NCBI GenBank assembly: GCA_030141605.1
Contig: JAQGDQ010000138.1
Span: 372,001-436,000 of the forward strand
Source: Tubiluchus corallicola
Lineage: Eukaryota > Priapulida > Priapulimorpha > Priapulimorphida > Tubiluchidae
Direction of reading: 5' to 3'
DNA: 64,000 bases
Every line of letters begins with the position of its first letter. Position 1 is the stretch's first letter. Position numbers and translations under genes: made by a program. A model generated the notes under the pieces. The model had not been told where the DNA came from. It ran no database searches and was given only the letters and a program-made list of their open reading frames with translations. Positions 25,001 through 40,000 of the stretch are shown in pieces.

Positions 25001-28000
25001 ATCAAAGTTAACAACAAGAAATATTATTATCGTATATACCACAACGTCCTTGTGATGCGACGACAATGAATTGCTGCTTTCTACAGGCATCTATTCTCAT
25101 TTCACATTCGCTTTCATACGTTTGTCCATTGCTGCCGCACACTGGTGCACTGACCTGTAAAACACGATAGAAGAAATCAGCTGCATACGCCGTATCCACA
25201 TGCCACTAAGACGAAAATTTAATCTCAAAAAAAGTTTTCCTCAAACACGTATCTCTGAAATTTAAACGAGATTTTGAATAGTGTAATATGTATCCTACTT
25301 CAAGAAACAACAGAAAATTAATATTAGTAACTCGTTTGATTATCAGTCTAACATTAAGACTATACCTTTACGCAAGTGCTGGGACAGACACACATTCCTT
25401 TTGAACCATCGCTCTCACAAATGCTGTAATAATCACAGTGTACATCCTCACAACCATCTATATATAAAATTGCAAAGTTAACAAATTATGAAATGTGCAA
25501 TTTCATAGGGTAAAGACCTATAGGGGTAAAGTACATAGGCAATACCAAATGGTCAAAACTGTTTCCAAATGCTACCAAAAATGAAAGTGTCATCGTATTA
25601 TCGTTACTCACCACAGAGCCCTAAACTTGCTGGTGATATGTCAATCTTCTTCAGACATGCTTCTTGTTTTAAGCGACATTTATTCGTGTAGGTGATTCCA
25701 TCTGAACCACACACTGGTTTGTATTCAGAAGTACACGAAGGACACTCACAAGCAGGGACACCATTCTTTACAATGCACATAGCATTGTAATTGCACTGGT
25801 AGTCTTTACAAGGACCTTTATCATCTGAAACAGACACCATGATAATACTGTGATTCACAATTGACCATATAGACAGAAACCATCTGATAACATAACAATT
25901 AATGACATAACCAGCATAAAACTTTTTCTTTAAGGTTTCCAATTGGCAGATTTTGATGTCGTTCTAAAAGAATTATATTTATCAGATTGGAGGAAAAAAG
26001 CCGAGGAGCACAATTCCAAGAAAATTAACGTAGTACCAATTCTCTACATTAATGTAGGCAATTAAATATTTTGACGTCAACTTTTTCCTCAGAATTCAAT
26101 TAAAGCAATTTCAGACAATTAGCATAGACACTGTAAATTCAATTCTTGAAAAAAACATGCTGGCCACAGAGCAATAAAATCTCTGAACAACACGAACTTA
26201 TTAAAGTTCTTTTACATGCAATTCACTTAAGTAGACCGGGATTTCAACAGTATAAATATTCACTGCACACATTAATTTTTGCTGCATACAGTAAAGCCAT
26301 CAAGTTTTTTAAAACTAGTCTAATCATTCAATTGTGTTTGCTTAAATTCAATTCAAGAATGATGTATTTGAAAAAAATACAATTTAAGTTTTTAGATTTC
26401 AAGATTGTTTATTTCACATTGGCACAAATACAAAATTAATACATTAAAAAAAAGTTTTTCAATAATTCAATGGTTAACAAACGGTAAGATACCCGATAAG
26501 AAGCAAATTCTGAAAAAATGATTAACTACCCACTCAACTGATTCATATTGCTGGGCATTAAGCCAAGCCAAGCTTGTAAAATGCCCTGATTGTCAAATTC
26601 CAAGTACATTTGACATAAAAATAGACCAAGTAGACCTATATACATTTGCATAAAAAAATGAGAGGAAAGGATGTGAACATGGGAGTGAAGATGAGAAGTT
26701 AATGATGATGGGTGAAAGTTGACAACATGATGAAACAAAATAAAAAGTTATACAAAACTAGTAAAGTGAAATAACAATAAGAATATACATTTGTTCAAGA
26801 TCAAGTGGTAAATTAAGAGCGCAGATCATTCTAGCGAAAGCTGATATAAAATGGACAATTAAAACTGCCCAAATTGACCGTTTGATTTTATTATTTTGAC
26901 TGTCTAGTTATGTCTAAATATTTATACGTACATGAGGAAGACATGGGTCTAAACAGATTTTTAAAACATACCGACACTAACACTGTGTTTTGTAGTTCAA
27001 GAATGGTGTTGCTTATACACGAATCTGAACAGTGAAAACACAATAATATTTTTTACTACGGCTACTGTCTCACAACAGGTTTGTATAAATTTCACTACAG
27101 CCATCAACAGCAAGGTTTAGTGGTCTTTTTCTGAATGGCAATCACAGACAAAAAGAGTTCCGAAAAGTCTTTGCAACAAATAACTAAGAAACAACGGTGT
27201 GTAAATCGAATCAAGCGGCTACCTAATCAGCTTTCAAAATTACAGGATTAACATTTAACTTGAATATGAGTTAGGAAACTACAATATTCCACTGTACTAG
27301 CAAATGATGAAGTAAACCGGAGAATGCCAAATAACGAACTAAAATTTTAATTTAATGTTGGCAATTAGTATCCTTAAAACTAGTAGTTCAAACACACTTG
27401 CATTTATAACAAAAGTTTAGGTTTTCATGGAAGAATTTTCCATTCAATCATCTTCTGTACTCAACAGCAGTTTTGTTTCATTAATTCCCAAATGTCTTTC
27501 ATGTTTGAGAATTATTTTTATTTTGTAATGTCATATTATATATTTCGCATTTATACAAAAGTATGTCATACTTCAGTTCATGCATCAATAAAAAGACTAG
27601 TCACAAAAGGCACACATTCTCTGTTTTCCCTGAATATGAGGCTAGTTGAGAACAGCAATTTTAAATAATTTGCCCAATTACTTGAGAAATATAAAGTTAT
27701 GTTATTACCCAAGGTCTCTGGCCCTACCTCACTAAACTTATGTTTTTCAGGAAGTAGTGAATGAATGACGAATTTGAAAAGTCTGAAAACAACCTAAAAA
27801 TGGAAAATAATTTTTAACTGCAAATGTCTCAATTGCGTAAATTACTAGATTATAGTCTATATATTATACATACAGTTTCCCAGCTACCAGCGCTAGTGAA
27901 TAGCCAATAAAAGCTAGTGAAATACTGGTTTATTGCACAATAAAGGTGTTGCCACACAACATTTTTCATATTCTAATTATTCTGGTTTGGAGTTGTGTTA

Positions 28001-31000
28001 CATAGACAAAGCTCAGTCGCATAGAGGCCTACTTATAATAATAAACGTATGGTATGGCACAAAGTACTTGCAAATTGTGTGGGTTGTAAATTTATGATTA
28101 AGGATTTATTCACATGCTACCATCACTATTATTCTTGCCAGTTAATCCTCTGCAGAATTACTGAACTGCTAATCCATATAGCTTATCGTCGCATACAGCT
28201 GGCAAACACCATCAACTGTTCATTTAGTAGGACTCCTAATTCTGAATGCCCTCAATGGGCATTACGGCCACACAAAAGCTCAATAAATGCGCTTGGCAAA
28301 GCATGAAAAGAGTAAAAACAGCAATGGAATTTACTCAATTTAGCAATTGACTCTCTCAAATTCTTATCCGCTTGTTTTCTATATAGAAGCACTAAATTTT
28401 CACGCATTTTTTGTTTCAGCTAATCTTCTGTACTTACCCCAAACAAGTACACATAAATTCTATTGTATAGATCAAAACAGTTGAAAAGCATAAGCAGTAA
28501 ATTTATTATATAAGAAATAAGAGAATTTAAAAATAGACAAAAGGCCAAAAATATCTGCTATCTTTTTCCAAAAAAAAATTATATCCATAAAAGTTTTGCA
28601 CATTCAGTAAGAAAACACGTTTATCGATGATACAGATAGACTTAAAAAAAGTCTGGAGGACCGTTTGATTTGCACTGCAATTTCAGAAAATTTAATATCA
28701 GTTATTTTGTTTTTATTCATTCTAGCAATTAACCTACGTTACTTGTTACGTTCTAAAACTGATGCGTTAAATACAAAAAATATTAATAAGACTCCCATGA
28801 GATGGAAATCTGGCCGTACAATCCCCTATTCAAATAGTCCATCAAGTGCTGATAATTCAATAATGATGGCAGCTAACTAATCACTGGGCCCAAACAACAA
28901 AAAAATCTTTCAAAACAGTTTCTAATCAGCTTTTTTATGCGTTTTCATCAATTAACTGTTGACTGTTAACTGTTGTGTATAAAGAATTTTTATAGTTATT
29001 TTCTAAAAAGATTAAATTTATGTTAACTAAATTTACTGAATTTTCATTCACAACAAATTATTTCCTATACACTAAAAGACATGCCTACTCAAAAAAAAAA
29101 CTACAAGTCTAGAAAGTTGTGCATCCCTAAAAACATTAACTGAAATGTCAAAATATAAAAGCCTAAAAGTAAACTGCATCAAAAGAGCATTAACCAACAT
29201 CCGTAAATTTCAACTTCTGCTTTACAGCAGACAGAATTGATTTGTTGGTAAAACAAATGTGTATAATAAAGCAACAGAAAAATTTTCACCTATGCTGGAG
29301 TTTACTACCGTGCAGCATTGTACAAACAAAAATAAAATACATAAAAACCACTTAGTTCACCCTTAATGTATTATGCATGAAAAACTATTGAATTTATGGT
29401 GCACATGTAACTCATATGACATGAGTACGACATAAACGCACTGTGTCACATGGTCTTGAAACTTTAGCAATGCTGGCTCTGCAGAGTAGTCGGAGAGTAA
29501 ACCATTTAATAGGTTTATCTTTTTTGATTTAGTTATCCAGACAAAATATGCAAGTAAAAGCTTTTTACACACAATCTGAAAGGCTTGGGTACTTTAATCC
29601 AGTGCAGCAGTCCATTCTCAATAATAAGCTTTTCAGTACATATGTACATATATATATATATATATATATATAGAGGAGCTTAATTTATTGCCAGGACATA
29701 AAAAATGTTTTATTATTTAAAAATTACTACTTGCTTGATATAGGTTGCAGAAAAAATCTTACCACAACTGCCACTATGTCTGATACTGACATGGCGTTTG
29801 TTAAAACATGCTTGCCTCTTGAGTTCACATTCATTTTCATATGTCTGACCATCAGTACCACACACTAACCGCACTACCTTCTCACAAGATGGTGGACATC
29901 TGCAGGTGGCTGTCTTGTCCCTGCTTACTTCACACTCCATGCCATACGAACACTGGACGGAGTTACATGGGTTTACTCCTGAAAAAGTTTAAGCCAACAT
30001 ATTCAAGTTATCGTAACTTATTCACTACTAGAATTTTAAAACTGCTATCCAAAAATCGAGAAAAAGTTAAGGGTCACCTGGAAACCAAAAGATAACGAAA
30101 ATCAGGATGTGTCCAGCCTTATCCCTTTATTAGGGGACCTAATCACTGCATAACCACTGTAGGGTTTACTAGCTCCAAAACGGAAATCAAGGCAACAAAT
30201 ACAGCGTCAGTTAAATGGTCTGTAACATTACTGTTGAGACCAAGCAATGCCTAACATTACTGAAGTTTTCTGAACAATTAGTTACTGTAATTGCGCCATT
30301 AGTGAGCTGATGAAAACGCAGCTGCTGGATGATCCATAACTTCAAATTAAGCACAGACAAATACGAATTTGGCGAAAACAGCATCTAATTAATTACAAGA
30401 TATAGGTAAATGAATATGTAGTAAATTCTATTGCGAATAAATTGGCCATTTGGGGCTTCTATAGGAAACTGACCAAGTTTCTGCCTGTTTCGTTTCTCAT
30501 TTAGCTAAGAAATGGTTTTTGTTTTTTGTACATAATGGCAGAAGACGATTTTTATTTAAAACGCGGATTGGTACACATAATGCCATTGTTGCTGATTGAC
30601 AAACACAATTTTAAATCCAAATTGTCTTTATGCATGAATTCTTTAGAAAAGCAGTCTCAAGAAGGTATATGTGTCTTTTTAAACTTAAACCCTTTCCAGC
30701 TTACAATGTAGTTGAATGTGCAACTCATTGGTTGTTCAGACCTGAGATTTTTATTGCAAAGTCAGATCTACTAAATTACTAAAATATGCATACTAAAATA
30801 AGCACACGCATACATAGGCCTATAAGAAAAATAAAACACACATTATACGAAACTACGTACACTAACTGTAATAGCACTAAGAGTGACTACAATTGTAAAC
30901 TGAATGGTGCAATGATGCCAAATCTACAAATTAAAGGTACAAAAAGATATTAATGCAATTTTAATTAAATTTCATTAATTTCTATGTTGCACTTACCTGC

Positions 31001-34000
31001 GTCGCATTCGCCATTATACAACACTCTTAAAATCTTTCTTTCTACGCAAGCTTCAGACTTCATGATACATTCGTTGGGATAAGTCTTGCCATTTGAGGCA
31101 CAGACAGGATCATGTTCCAAGGTGCACAGTTGATGACATTTGCAAACAGGATTCCGTCTGTCATCCAGTTGACAAGCAAAGCCGTTTTCACATTGCACAT
31201 CAGCGCATGGATCTAAAATACACAGTAAAATAACAATAACCTATAAGGTTCAACACAAACATGAAGATCGGTGTGTGATCTCGTCTTGAAGTTTTAGTTT
31301 ACAAAGTTCAACCAATTTTTTTGTGCTGGTAAACAAGCTCAGATGGGAATACGGATTTCGAAGACATTAAGATTTAAATTCAAGATTTTAGATTTATTTT
31401 TTACAAGTACATCTCAGGTGCTTCTGAGAAATTTCTCTGAAAGGAATATTCATGTAGCTATAGTTAAAAATGAGCTGACTCAGTTAGCTAATTAACAAAG
31501 TAATTTAAATCAACGTAAGAAATGAATACATACAAAAAAAATTGGCATAGACCAAGGACTACTATACAACGTGTATAGTAGTCCTTGGCATAGACATATT
31601 TGTATTTTTTCAAAATATGCGTATTATCTACATTACAATGAACATTTACCTCTTTAATATATAATAGCTTAAAAGTTAAGCGAAATGTACTAGCTGAAGC
31701 ATAATTATCCCTGATTACTAATATTTAACGACAAAAATAAGGTACTTAAGCAATAAAAATCGTTTTAAACGCTGTAATACAACAAAAAGCTAATGGAAAT
31801 TTATTTTACAAAACGTGTCGCATTTCAACAAAAATTTAATTCTGCTGAAAACGTAAGAGTTGAAAACTAAGCAACGCATTAAGGCATCAATGCGAATGCT
31901 CGTCAAAAACTACAATTGAATTTATTGCTTGAAGGTCTGTGAACTTTCGAAGGCGTGAGTTACGTCAGTAATCAGTCCTGTTTTCCGCAACTAGTCCAAT
32001 CGAGTAATGTCTCAGACATACGTGTCAAAATCTAATTCAAGCTGAGCATGTACGTACTCACTCTCAGAAAATCACACTTGTAATTCCTAGGAAAAATCAC
32101 TGCTAACCTGATGGCGTTTTTTTGTTGTTATTGTTAGAAGGAAATTCAAGCCCGCACACAGCATGAAAGGGTCAAAATTCGGACAATTAATGTTGATGGC
32201 GTAGCTGAGCAGGAAATGTCTACACGCTGTCAAAGTGAAAGAAACATGTACAGAAACAATTTTCGATCGATTTTGTAAAATGATTAATTAATTAAGTATT
32301 TTGACAATCTTACAAGTAGGCTACACTAACTGTTTTCCCAAGCGCGTCACTCCTATGGATGTATGCGACGTCATCACAGTAAGGTTGGCGATCTATTTAG
32401 TACTTTGTTAAGGGTGGACTAGCGCACCCGGATACCCAATTTTTCCAGGTGAGTCCTCTTACTGAACAAAAATTTATACCAGCATAATGTCCTAAAAAAT
32501 TTGCATTCGTTTTCTTTAGTTCGTACTATGCAAATACTTAGCAAATTTAACAAACGTCCTAAATGTCTACCAGTTTTAGCCTATTCTAGCAACAGGATTA
32601 AAATCTCAGCTTAATACTTTCAGACTTCATATAAAAATTTCTGATATCTATAAAACCTTTAGCCCAGTACATGTGCTAGTTAACAACTGAATGAATTGGC
32701 TGAATTTATTTCTGTGGCAACAACGTAAATCTATTACAGCTAAACTTGTTTGCGCTAACAACTGCCAGCTGATTGGTGACGTCAAACTACCAGCTTGCCG
32801 ATTGCAGGTTTTGCAGATATGCCTACAATACAACTTCAAATCATCGTATTTTATTTCAGTTTTATATAAAAACGTTGAAATTACATATCATTATTTGTCT
32901 TCTTGATAAATAAACGGTTTATATTCGGATCATTTATTGCATATCATAAATAAACATGATATAAAGCATGACTGGGCTTATACTTTAAATTTTTAAAGAA
33001 CGGTGAAACTGACAACAAGACCATTTCAGTTTTTCAATCAACATTTGTCTAAGAAAATGCATGCAAAATTAAAAAACTGTGGAACAATTACATCATAAAA
33101 CATTAGGCATTGAGCGCACGCGATTTCAAATGGCGTGGGCTGGTAAATAAAAGGAGAATAGGTCTAAAGTGAATAAACAGTTGAAGAAACCAATAAGTAA
33201 ATGCAAAAATACGTGAACAAATAAATTAATAACGAACATAATCGAAGACGCGAATTGAACATAACATTGCTTTGAAGACGCGACAGCTCCCAGTGTCAAC
33301 ATTCGACTGATTCCAGCAGAAATCATTCACATAATTCGAAAATCGATCGAGAAAGCAATGTGAAAGTTGTGACAAATTCTGGGAATTTCTTTGCCTGACT
33401 GCAAATCAACTACATTGAACTATTCTGCTTCAAAATTTACCGAATCTTCAAACGTGTAAGAATTCTGATCATAACGTTAGCAAATTTACCACTACTGCGA
33501 ATTTATCACCACTTTTACATAAATAAAGCTACGGCCTTTTACAGTTTGTCACCGTATAAAAGACTGTAATATGCTGCAACATAATTTAACACGACAAAGC
33601 CTTTTGTGCACTGCTCTATCACGGTGAACTAGCAAAATATCACGCGCTCAACAGTACCCTAAGGGAACGGTATAGCAGCAGTATCACTACGCGAATTCCA
33701 CAATTACAAAGTTCCTTAGATCGCAAAAGATGCAGTACGTGTACATATATATATGCGCGAGGTTGCCGCTTAAACTGATTATGTGATTCTTTGAGGTTGC
33801 CATACAATTTCACTAATGGCCACCGAATAACGTCATTTTGCAGATTTTCACTGAATTCACCAATCATAATACACGTATTTTATAGTTAGTATACTACTAT
33901 CACAGGAGCTGGCTGCAGTCAGGGTCCTGTAAAATAATATTATATATTTTTTTTTTCTGCATCTCCTATATATATATATTAGAAGATGCAGAAAAAAACA

Positions 34001-37000
34001 GGCATCCCATTGCTTCACATGAATTACCTTTCTTAAAGTGCTAGACGGGTGGTAATTAGAGTAGCCACAGTGTTATCGTTATCGAGATTTTTCTATTCGC
34101 GCTAAGCTACCCTAGCTCGTCCCAGTCTTAGTTTTTAATAATTATGCAGTAGTCATGACAGTGTAATTTTCAAAAAGCTTCATAATAGCGTACATCATAA
34201 TGTGCGTAAATTAGCTGACATTTCTCCAGTGCTGCGCAATATTACCTTTCGCTTAGTCGCTTACAATAATAATAAAAGAATAAAATACGGACATTTGTCA
34301 AAAATAAATCCTAACAGACCTATTTGAACCTATCTCTGCTCCACCACTCACGTAGAATTCATAACAATTAGAGGGCCCATCAAAATCACAGAAAGGGGAT
34401 TCATTAAAATTGCAAAAACTTTGCAACTAACGCGGTTGTTTGCCAATGTGACATTTTAACAAAGATAGCTCACTCTTCAAATTGATAATGCGCTGTATCT
34501 ACGAAATTAAGAATGGTGACTGATCAACAGTTCAACACGGATACGAGTAAGCATTTGCTCGATAATGAAACGCATTTGAACAAGTGACCAAAACAAGAAT
34601 ACCCGCGAATAATTCCAGCGTTGACACCAAGCCTCTTCCCTAATGTTGTACTGTAATAAACTTCGGGTTACCTGAACAAATTATTCAGCAGCTACCAAGC
34701 CCAGCTACAAAGATGCGAAAATGGAAAATCGGCAGACCACAATCAGAGTCAGTAAAAGACCCGCCTTGACTTGAAGCTTTCCAGTATTCATTTGACCCAG
34801 GACAAAAATTCAGTTGGTTGCTGGTGTTCTCGCTTGAGTATAAAAAATATCACAATACCAAAAACAAATGTAGGTAAAAATGGCACAGGAAAAAATGGCA
34901 CAGATGGAAAAGGAGGTAAAAATACACTTTGGTAAAATATGTGTTAGGGTTAGGGTTGCTGTGGGGGATAATTATTTTAGTTATTTTTACCTCTACCAAG
35001 GAAGTTATGCTTTAAAACAGTTTGCTTGTTTGGTTCTTTTTGTCTGTTTCAGCTATAAGCCTGTTATGCAAATGCTATCTAACAGATTTCCAAGAAACTT
35101 TGTGAAGAAAGGATATAGGATGCCAAAATGGGAGTATTTTCGCCGGTTCTTCTTTTCAAAAAGCATTTGTGAAGCACTTCGTGGAGGTCTCACAGGGAGT
35201 GCTTAGTATTTGTTTTTTGTTATCTCCACCTGGACAAACAACGACTAGTTAGTTCCAGTTCCATTTCGAGAAATTCTCGCTTGGCAAACTGTATAACACT
35301 GTCTATAACCCTTTGCTCATTACCTTATGCCATTTTTTCTGTGTCATTTTTTCCTGTGATGTTTTTACAGTGACATTTTTCCTGTGCCATTTTATCGAAC
35401 ACCCCAAAAAACTCATCAGTTCGTAGCTTCGCAACAGCCATGTATGCAAAAAGATAGCCTCTGGAAAAATTTTAAGCATTTCATCAATTTACACAATCTG
35501 GAAAAGTTTCTGCATTGACATTATTTTTTACCCGAAGAACGAGTATTTTTAAGCTACCCTGTAAAAAACTCCAATTATGACTGGTGGGGATCACTAAGCC
35601 ATTTGGTAGAGGAACAAGGATCAAATAACAAGTGATAGAGTTATCCTTCAAGATTTCGTCCATATTTCGCCAAAGAATGGAAAGTTAACCTAAGACTGTG
35701 TAGTACAAGTATGTCCCTTTTCTAGAACCGTTAAGACCTTATATAATGTCTCAAACATGAATAAGTCAGATTTGTGGCAATCAAGTACTCAAATGCAGTT
35801 GATCCTTTAGTGCATCTAAGAAAGGCTGATGTAAACGAGAAAAAAACAAGAAGTATCACACCAGGTTTACTAAAATGGTTGAAGCCGCGCATAAATGGTC
35901 TTTATCAATGCTATGACGCTATTTAGAGAAGAAAAGGTGTTAACATTTCAGAAATATGGAACAAAACTGAAACCATGTTATTAGAAGACAATGTTTTCCC
36001 GGAATTGCGAAGACTTTTTGGACTGATGCAGTGCACAAGTGATGCGCGACTATCTCAATGCGGCTGGATATCATGTGCTTGAGAAGAGACAATGGTTTAA
36101 TCTTGTGAAATCAAGAAAACGTACTGAAACACGAGAAGGTTTCACAGAATATGATACACACTTAATTGCTTCACTCTCAACTTACTCCTTCTAAAAGAAC
36201 AAACAGAAGTTAGAGTCCTAAAAACGGGAAGTGCATTAGCGCATTGTCGCATTCATGTTGATTCAACCCCATCTGATGTACATGAACTAGCAAAAGCAAA
36301 ATGTCAGAGACGAGGAGATGTGGAACGTGCCTGTTCTAATCCCACATCTCATAAATACCTAGAATACTTTGACAGGTAACGTTAGAGTAATTTATTACCC
36401 GATACATGGTTGGGAAATATCACAACAACCCAGTAAGACTGGAGACGCTTGAAAAAGCTATTTTCTGCTGGATATTATACATAGAGAATGCTCAATTTCA
36501 TCATAGCAGGACCAAAGACAAAAGGACGAAGACAACTTTTTATTTACCATCTCTCATTTAACATACAACATTAGCACAGCAGCAACATGTATTTAGGTAA
36601 ATACAACAATGGTAAATACAAGTACATGTATGTAAAACAATATAGGTAAGGTGCAACATACAAATAACGAATAACATTGCACTATGTAGGATACACGCCA
36701 TGAAGTTGGCAGCCGCTATTCTCGAACTCAAAACTGCAATTACAAGCCTATCTACAGCATGAAATCTTAATTCCGCTTGGCCACCGAACAACGGAATCAT
36801 CGACTAGAAGCATGGAGGTATGAACCGTCAACAATTAACAAAATTATTGTTAAATTAATTAAAACTAATTGTTACTACTGTGTAACTTTGCATGTTGCAC
36901 CCACTGATATGCTTCATTAGTTAACTGAAAAATTTATTCCTATGAAAGCCACAAGATACTTCTATCAAACGCAATAATTCTAAACCAATTTTGCAGTTTT

Positions 37001-40000
37001 GTGCAGTGATTGACTCGCTAAAATACTTAGTCTAAGACTCTTAAGCATTAATAAGTCTATATATGTCTATACGCAACAACACACAAACAGAACATATTAC
37101 AACGTCACAACCCCAACTGTAATAACAAATTTACAACAGAGGTATAAAATATCTTTATTTATTAACTATGCCGCAGCTTGCACCACTTTTGTTTTGAGTA
37201 ACCATGGTAAAGAAGCCAGTGTGCACATCCTCTTCGCGGAAAACTAACAACTCAACGAATTCAGGCATTCGGATTAATTGATTTTGGGCGCTTTCGTCCC
37301 CTAGAGATTTGTGTAGAAATAAACAGCGTTTTGTTTTTGAGATATTGACATTAGAGCGTTGTTTTTTAGCACGGAATAGATTATTCAGATTATTCAAATT
37401 AATTAACGGAACTTCGTCGAAAGTGCCATCATTGCAGCCACAAAGTAAAAATTCTAACGTTTGATCTTGATTCTAATTTCACAATGATGTTTGCCACACC
37501 ACGGGTTATTTTCAGAAAAACAAGTTTACCGTATAATTGAGTACGTGAGTGAGGGTCTATTAAAAGGGCTGTGTGATGTGCAGAAAGATATTAACCCGGG
37601 AATTTTATTTAAGGCTATTTGCCACTCGACTACTGATGTTTAGAAATGTTTAAAGTCTTAAGCGGTGGATAGCTGTGTGGAAAGAAGGCTATGTGGACAC
37701 TTAAAATAACTTTATTTCACCATAATACATTCTGGCTCCAAGGAAACTTTTACCATGTTTCCTTTTACATAGTTTTACATAGTGAAGATCAGAGATGATA
37801 AGGTAAAATAAATAACTGCAGCATACAGCAATAAAGCTTTATTAGGGATGGTGAGTTTCATAAGCCCAGAGTAGCAACTTTGCAATCATAAACTCCAGTG
37901 TGAACCTGGTTAGATCTTTCCCTCGATTACCAGCAAGAGAATATTCTTCATAGCAAGTGTGATTGTGCTTTTTCTATAAATTGTGTCATTATTCTAGAGG
38001 ACAGAAATGGCGTTAGATCTTGATAACCACGCAGCGAAAATCGGCAAAAAATTATGATAAATTGCGAGGCACATTACAGCAAATCCAGCTATAATGATTA
38101 ACACCCTAGTCTCTGTTGACACATTTATTTTGGGCAGACAAAAAAGAGCTGAAATTGTGGGAGTGTAATAATAGCTCTGTTACTCTACGTTCGAGTTATA
38201 TCTTATGTTATATCTACCTATATGGTTGATTATATTAATCTTTGACTAATATTTTAATGTAACAAACATCGATAAAAAAGCAATGAATGAATGAATGAAT
38301 AAGCAAATGCGTGAATGAATGAATGAATGAATGCCCAAATGAATGAATGAACGAACGAACGAATGAATGAATGAACGAACGAACGAATGAATGAACGAAC
38401 GAATGAATGAACGAACGAACGAACGAATGAATGGAGTAAACGAATGAGTTGGTTCTGAACTACACAGTATAAATTATGTACAGAGATTATGTACTATGCA
38501 GACACAGCACTGATGGGGAAACATGGATAAAAGTCCACCGTTAATTATTTAAACAGACCTTGAGCGCTGCATCATGGAGATTCATTGCCATGTAAGACCC
38601 AGAAAAAACAATGCACTACAGAAAATTCTTGGGGCCTATGCACCTCTTGGCAAAAGAACGTTATCAGCATCAACGTATTCTGGATTAAGGCCAAACAAAC
38701 CACATGGTGTGCAGTGTTTCAGGACTTACGTAAGTAAAATACACGCATTAAAAATCGCAAAACGTAGCGATTAACCAACCCTACTAACGAGAAAAATACA
38801 TAGGATTGATTTCCCTTGCCATAACTGAACAACAATATATCATATTTAGTTGATTCTTTACAATGCTGTTCAGAAACATAGACCGTTAGCCTGAAGTAAT
38901 TAAAAGCAATGGTTGGTTTTCAGTTTAACATACACAAAGAGAGCTTTATGAAGTTTATGAACAGCTAATTGGACAAAATTTTATGTCTGCTTTGTGCAGT
39001 CTTTTCTTTTCAATTTACTTTCTAACGAAAATTAAGTCACTGGCTCTTTTTTGAGGTAAATATTCACATAATCATGAAATCGAGGGAAAAGGTAATATTC
39101 ACGTAACCACATACTGCTAGGACGCATATTTATGCAGCGACGACTTACTGAGTCAGTATTTACGACATACTGCATTCTGACTTTAATGTACTTACGCTGT
39201 ATTACTCAATATTGAATGCAGCGGAGATTCTCATGGACCATCTAATGAACCTGTCGCACCTGATTACCAGTAATCATTCCTACATAATTATAGCTTATAA
39301 GTCCTAAGGCAGTCTGTCTTTCATATATAGTTCTTGGTTCTTCGGGTACCTTTAGGGTTTATTTTTAGGTACCATTGTAAAGTGCTGCTGGGAATCCACC
39401 GACCAGGGGTGCAAAGAATAAGTGCTCAACAAAGTAGATGTTTCTGTTATGCTTTTATATTTATCATACAGCTGGTATGCTTCACATTTAGTAGATGTAA
39501 AAATATTTAAACAAAGTTAAGTAAAAAGATAAAAACCAACATACCACATTTGTTTTTGTACAGTACAGTGATATTTCGTTTGCTCTCACACGCAGCTTTG
39601 TTGAGTTCACACATATTATTATAATCCTTTCCATCCGAGCCACATACGACCGAGCTATCAGTACTGTCGCCATAGTCATAACACATCTTCGGACACATGC
39701 AATGAGCCGACTGGCCATCCGGTGACCGTTCACACTCAGCGCCGTACGAGCAGATCACTCCATCACAGGGATCCCTAGAATCTTTATTAAATAGATAACA
39801 ACAGTCAGTCAATGAGACAAGCAACAATGATGTTACAAATATCATTTTTGTGCTCTGAAATAAACAAAGTAACTGCGGCAAGAAAGAAACTAGCCACTTT
39901 TTCCACTTCATCTCACGACTTGATTTGCATTGGAAGCAGTTAGCTCGCTTACTACTACATCCTTCAAAACGATACTCCCAACTATCATCGTTTCAAGGCC

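Larger units (their letters stand above)
31213..39544. other. Intron 4, largest intron
   Basis: 8.33 kb between Kazal modules 2 and 3. Holds two hairpins, the smaller foldback-like element, the decayed coding relic, the unexplained minus-strand open frame and the AATG array. The rest is unremarkable. Confidence 0.75.

Noticed and set aside
25604-25942. Reading-through frame upstream of exon 7 with an ATG and hydrophobic stretch
   Set aside because: The start is intronic read-through; a normal acceptor at 25825 precedes the Kazal module and there is no extra acceptor or clear signal peptide.
28665-28880. 71-codon plus-strand frame with a hydrophobic segment in intron 6
   Set aside because: Single short frame without splice sites, cleavage signals or recognisable domains.
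34945-34960. GTTAGGGTTAGGGTT, telomere-like
   Set aside because: Only about two units; too short to be an interstitial telomere array.
34880-35206. 108-codon plus-strand frame
   Set aside because: Starts in the tandem repeat arm of the foldback-like element and shows no family features; likely fortuitous.
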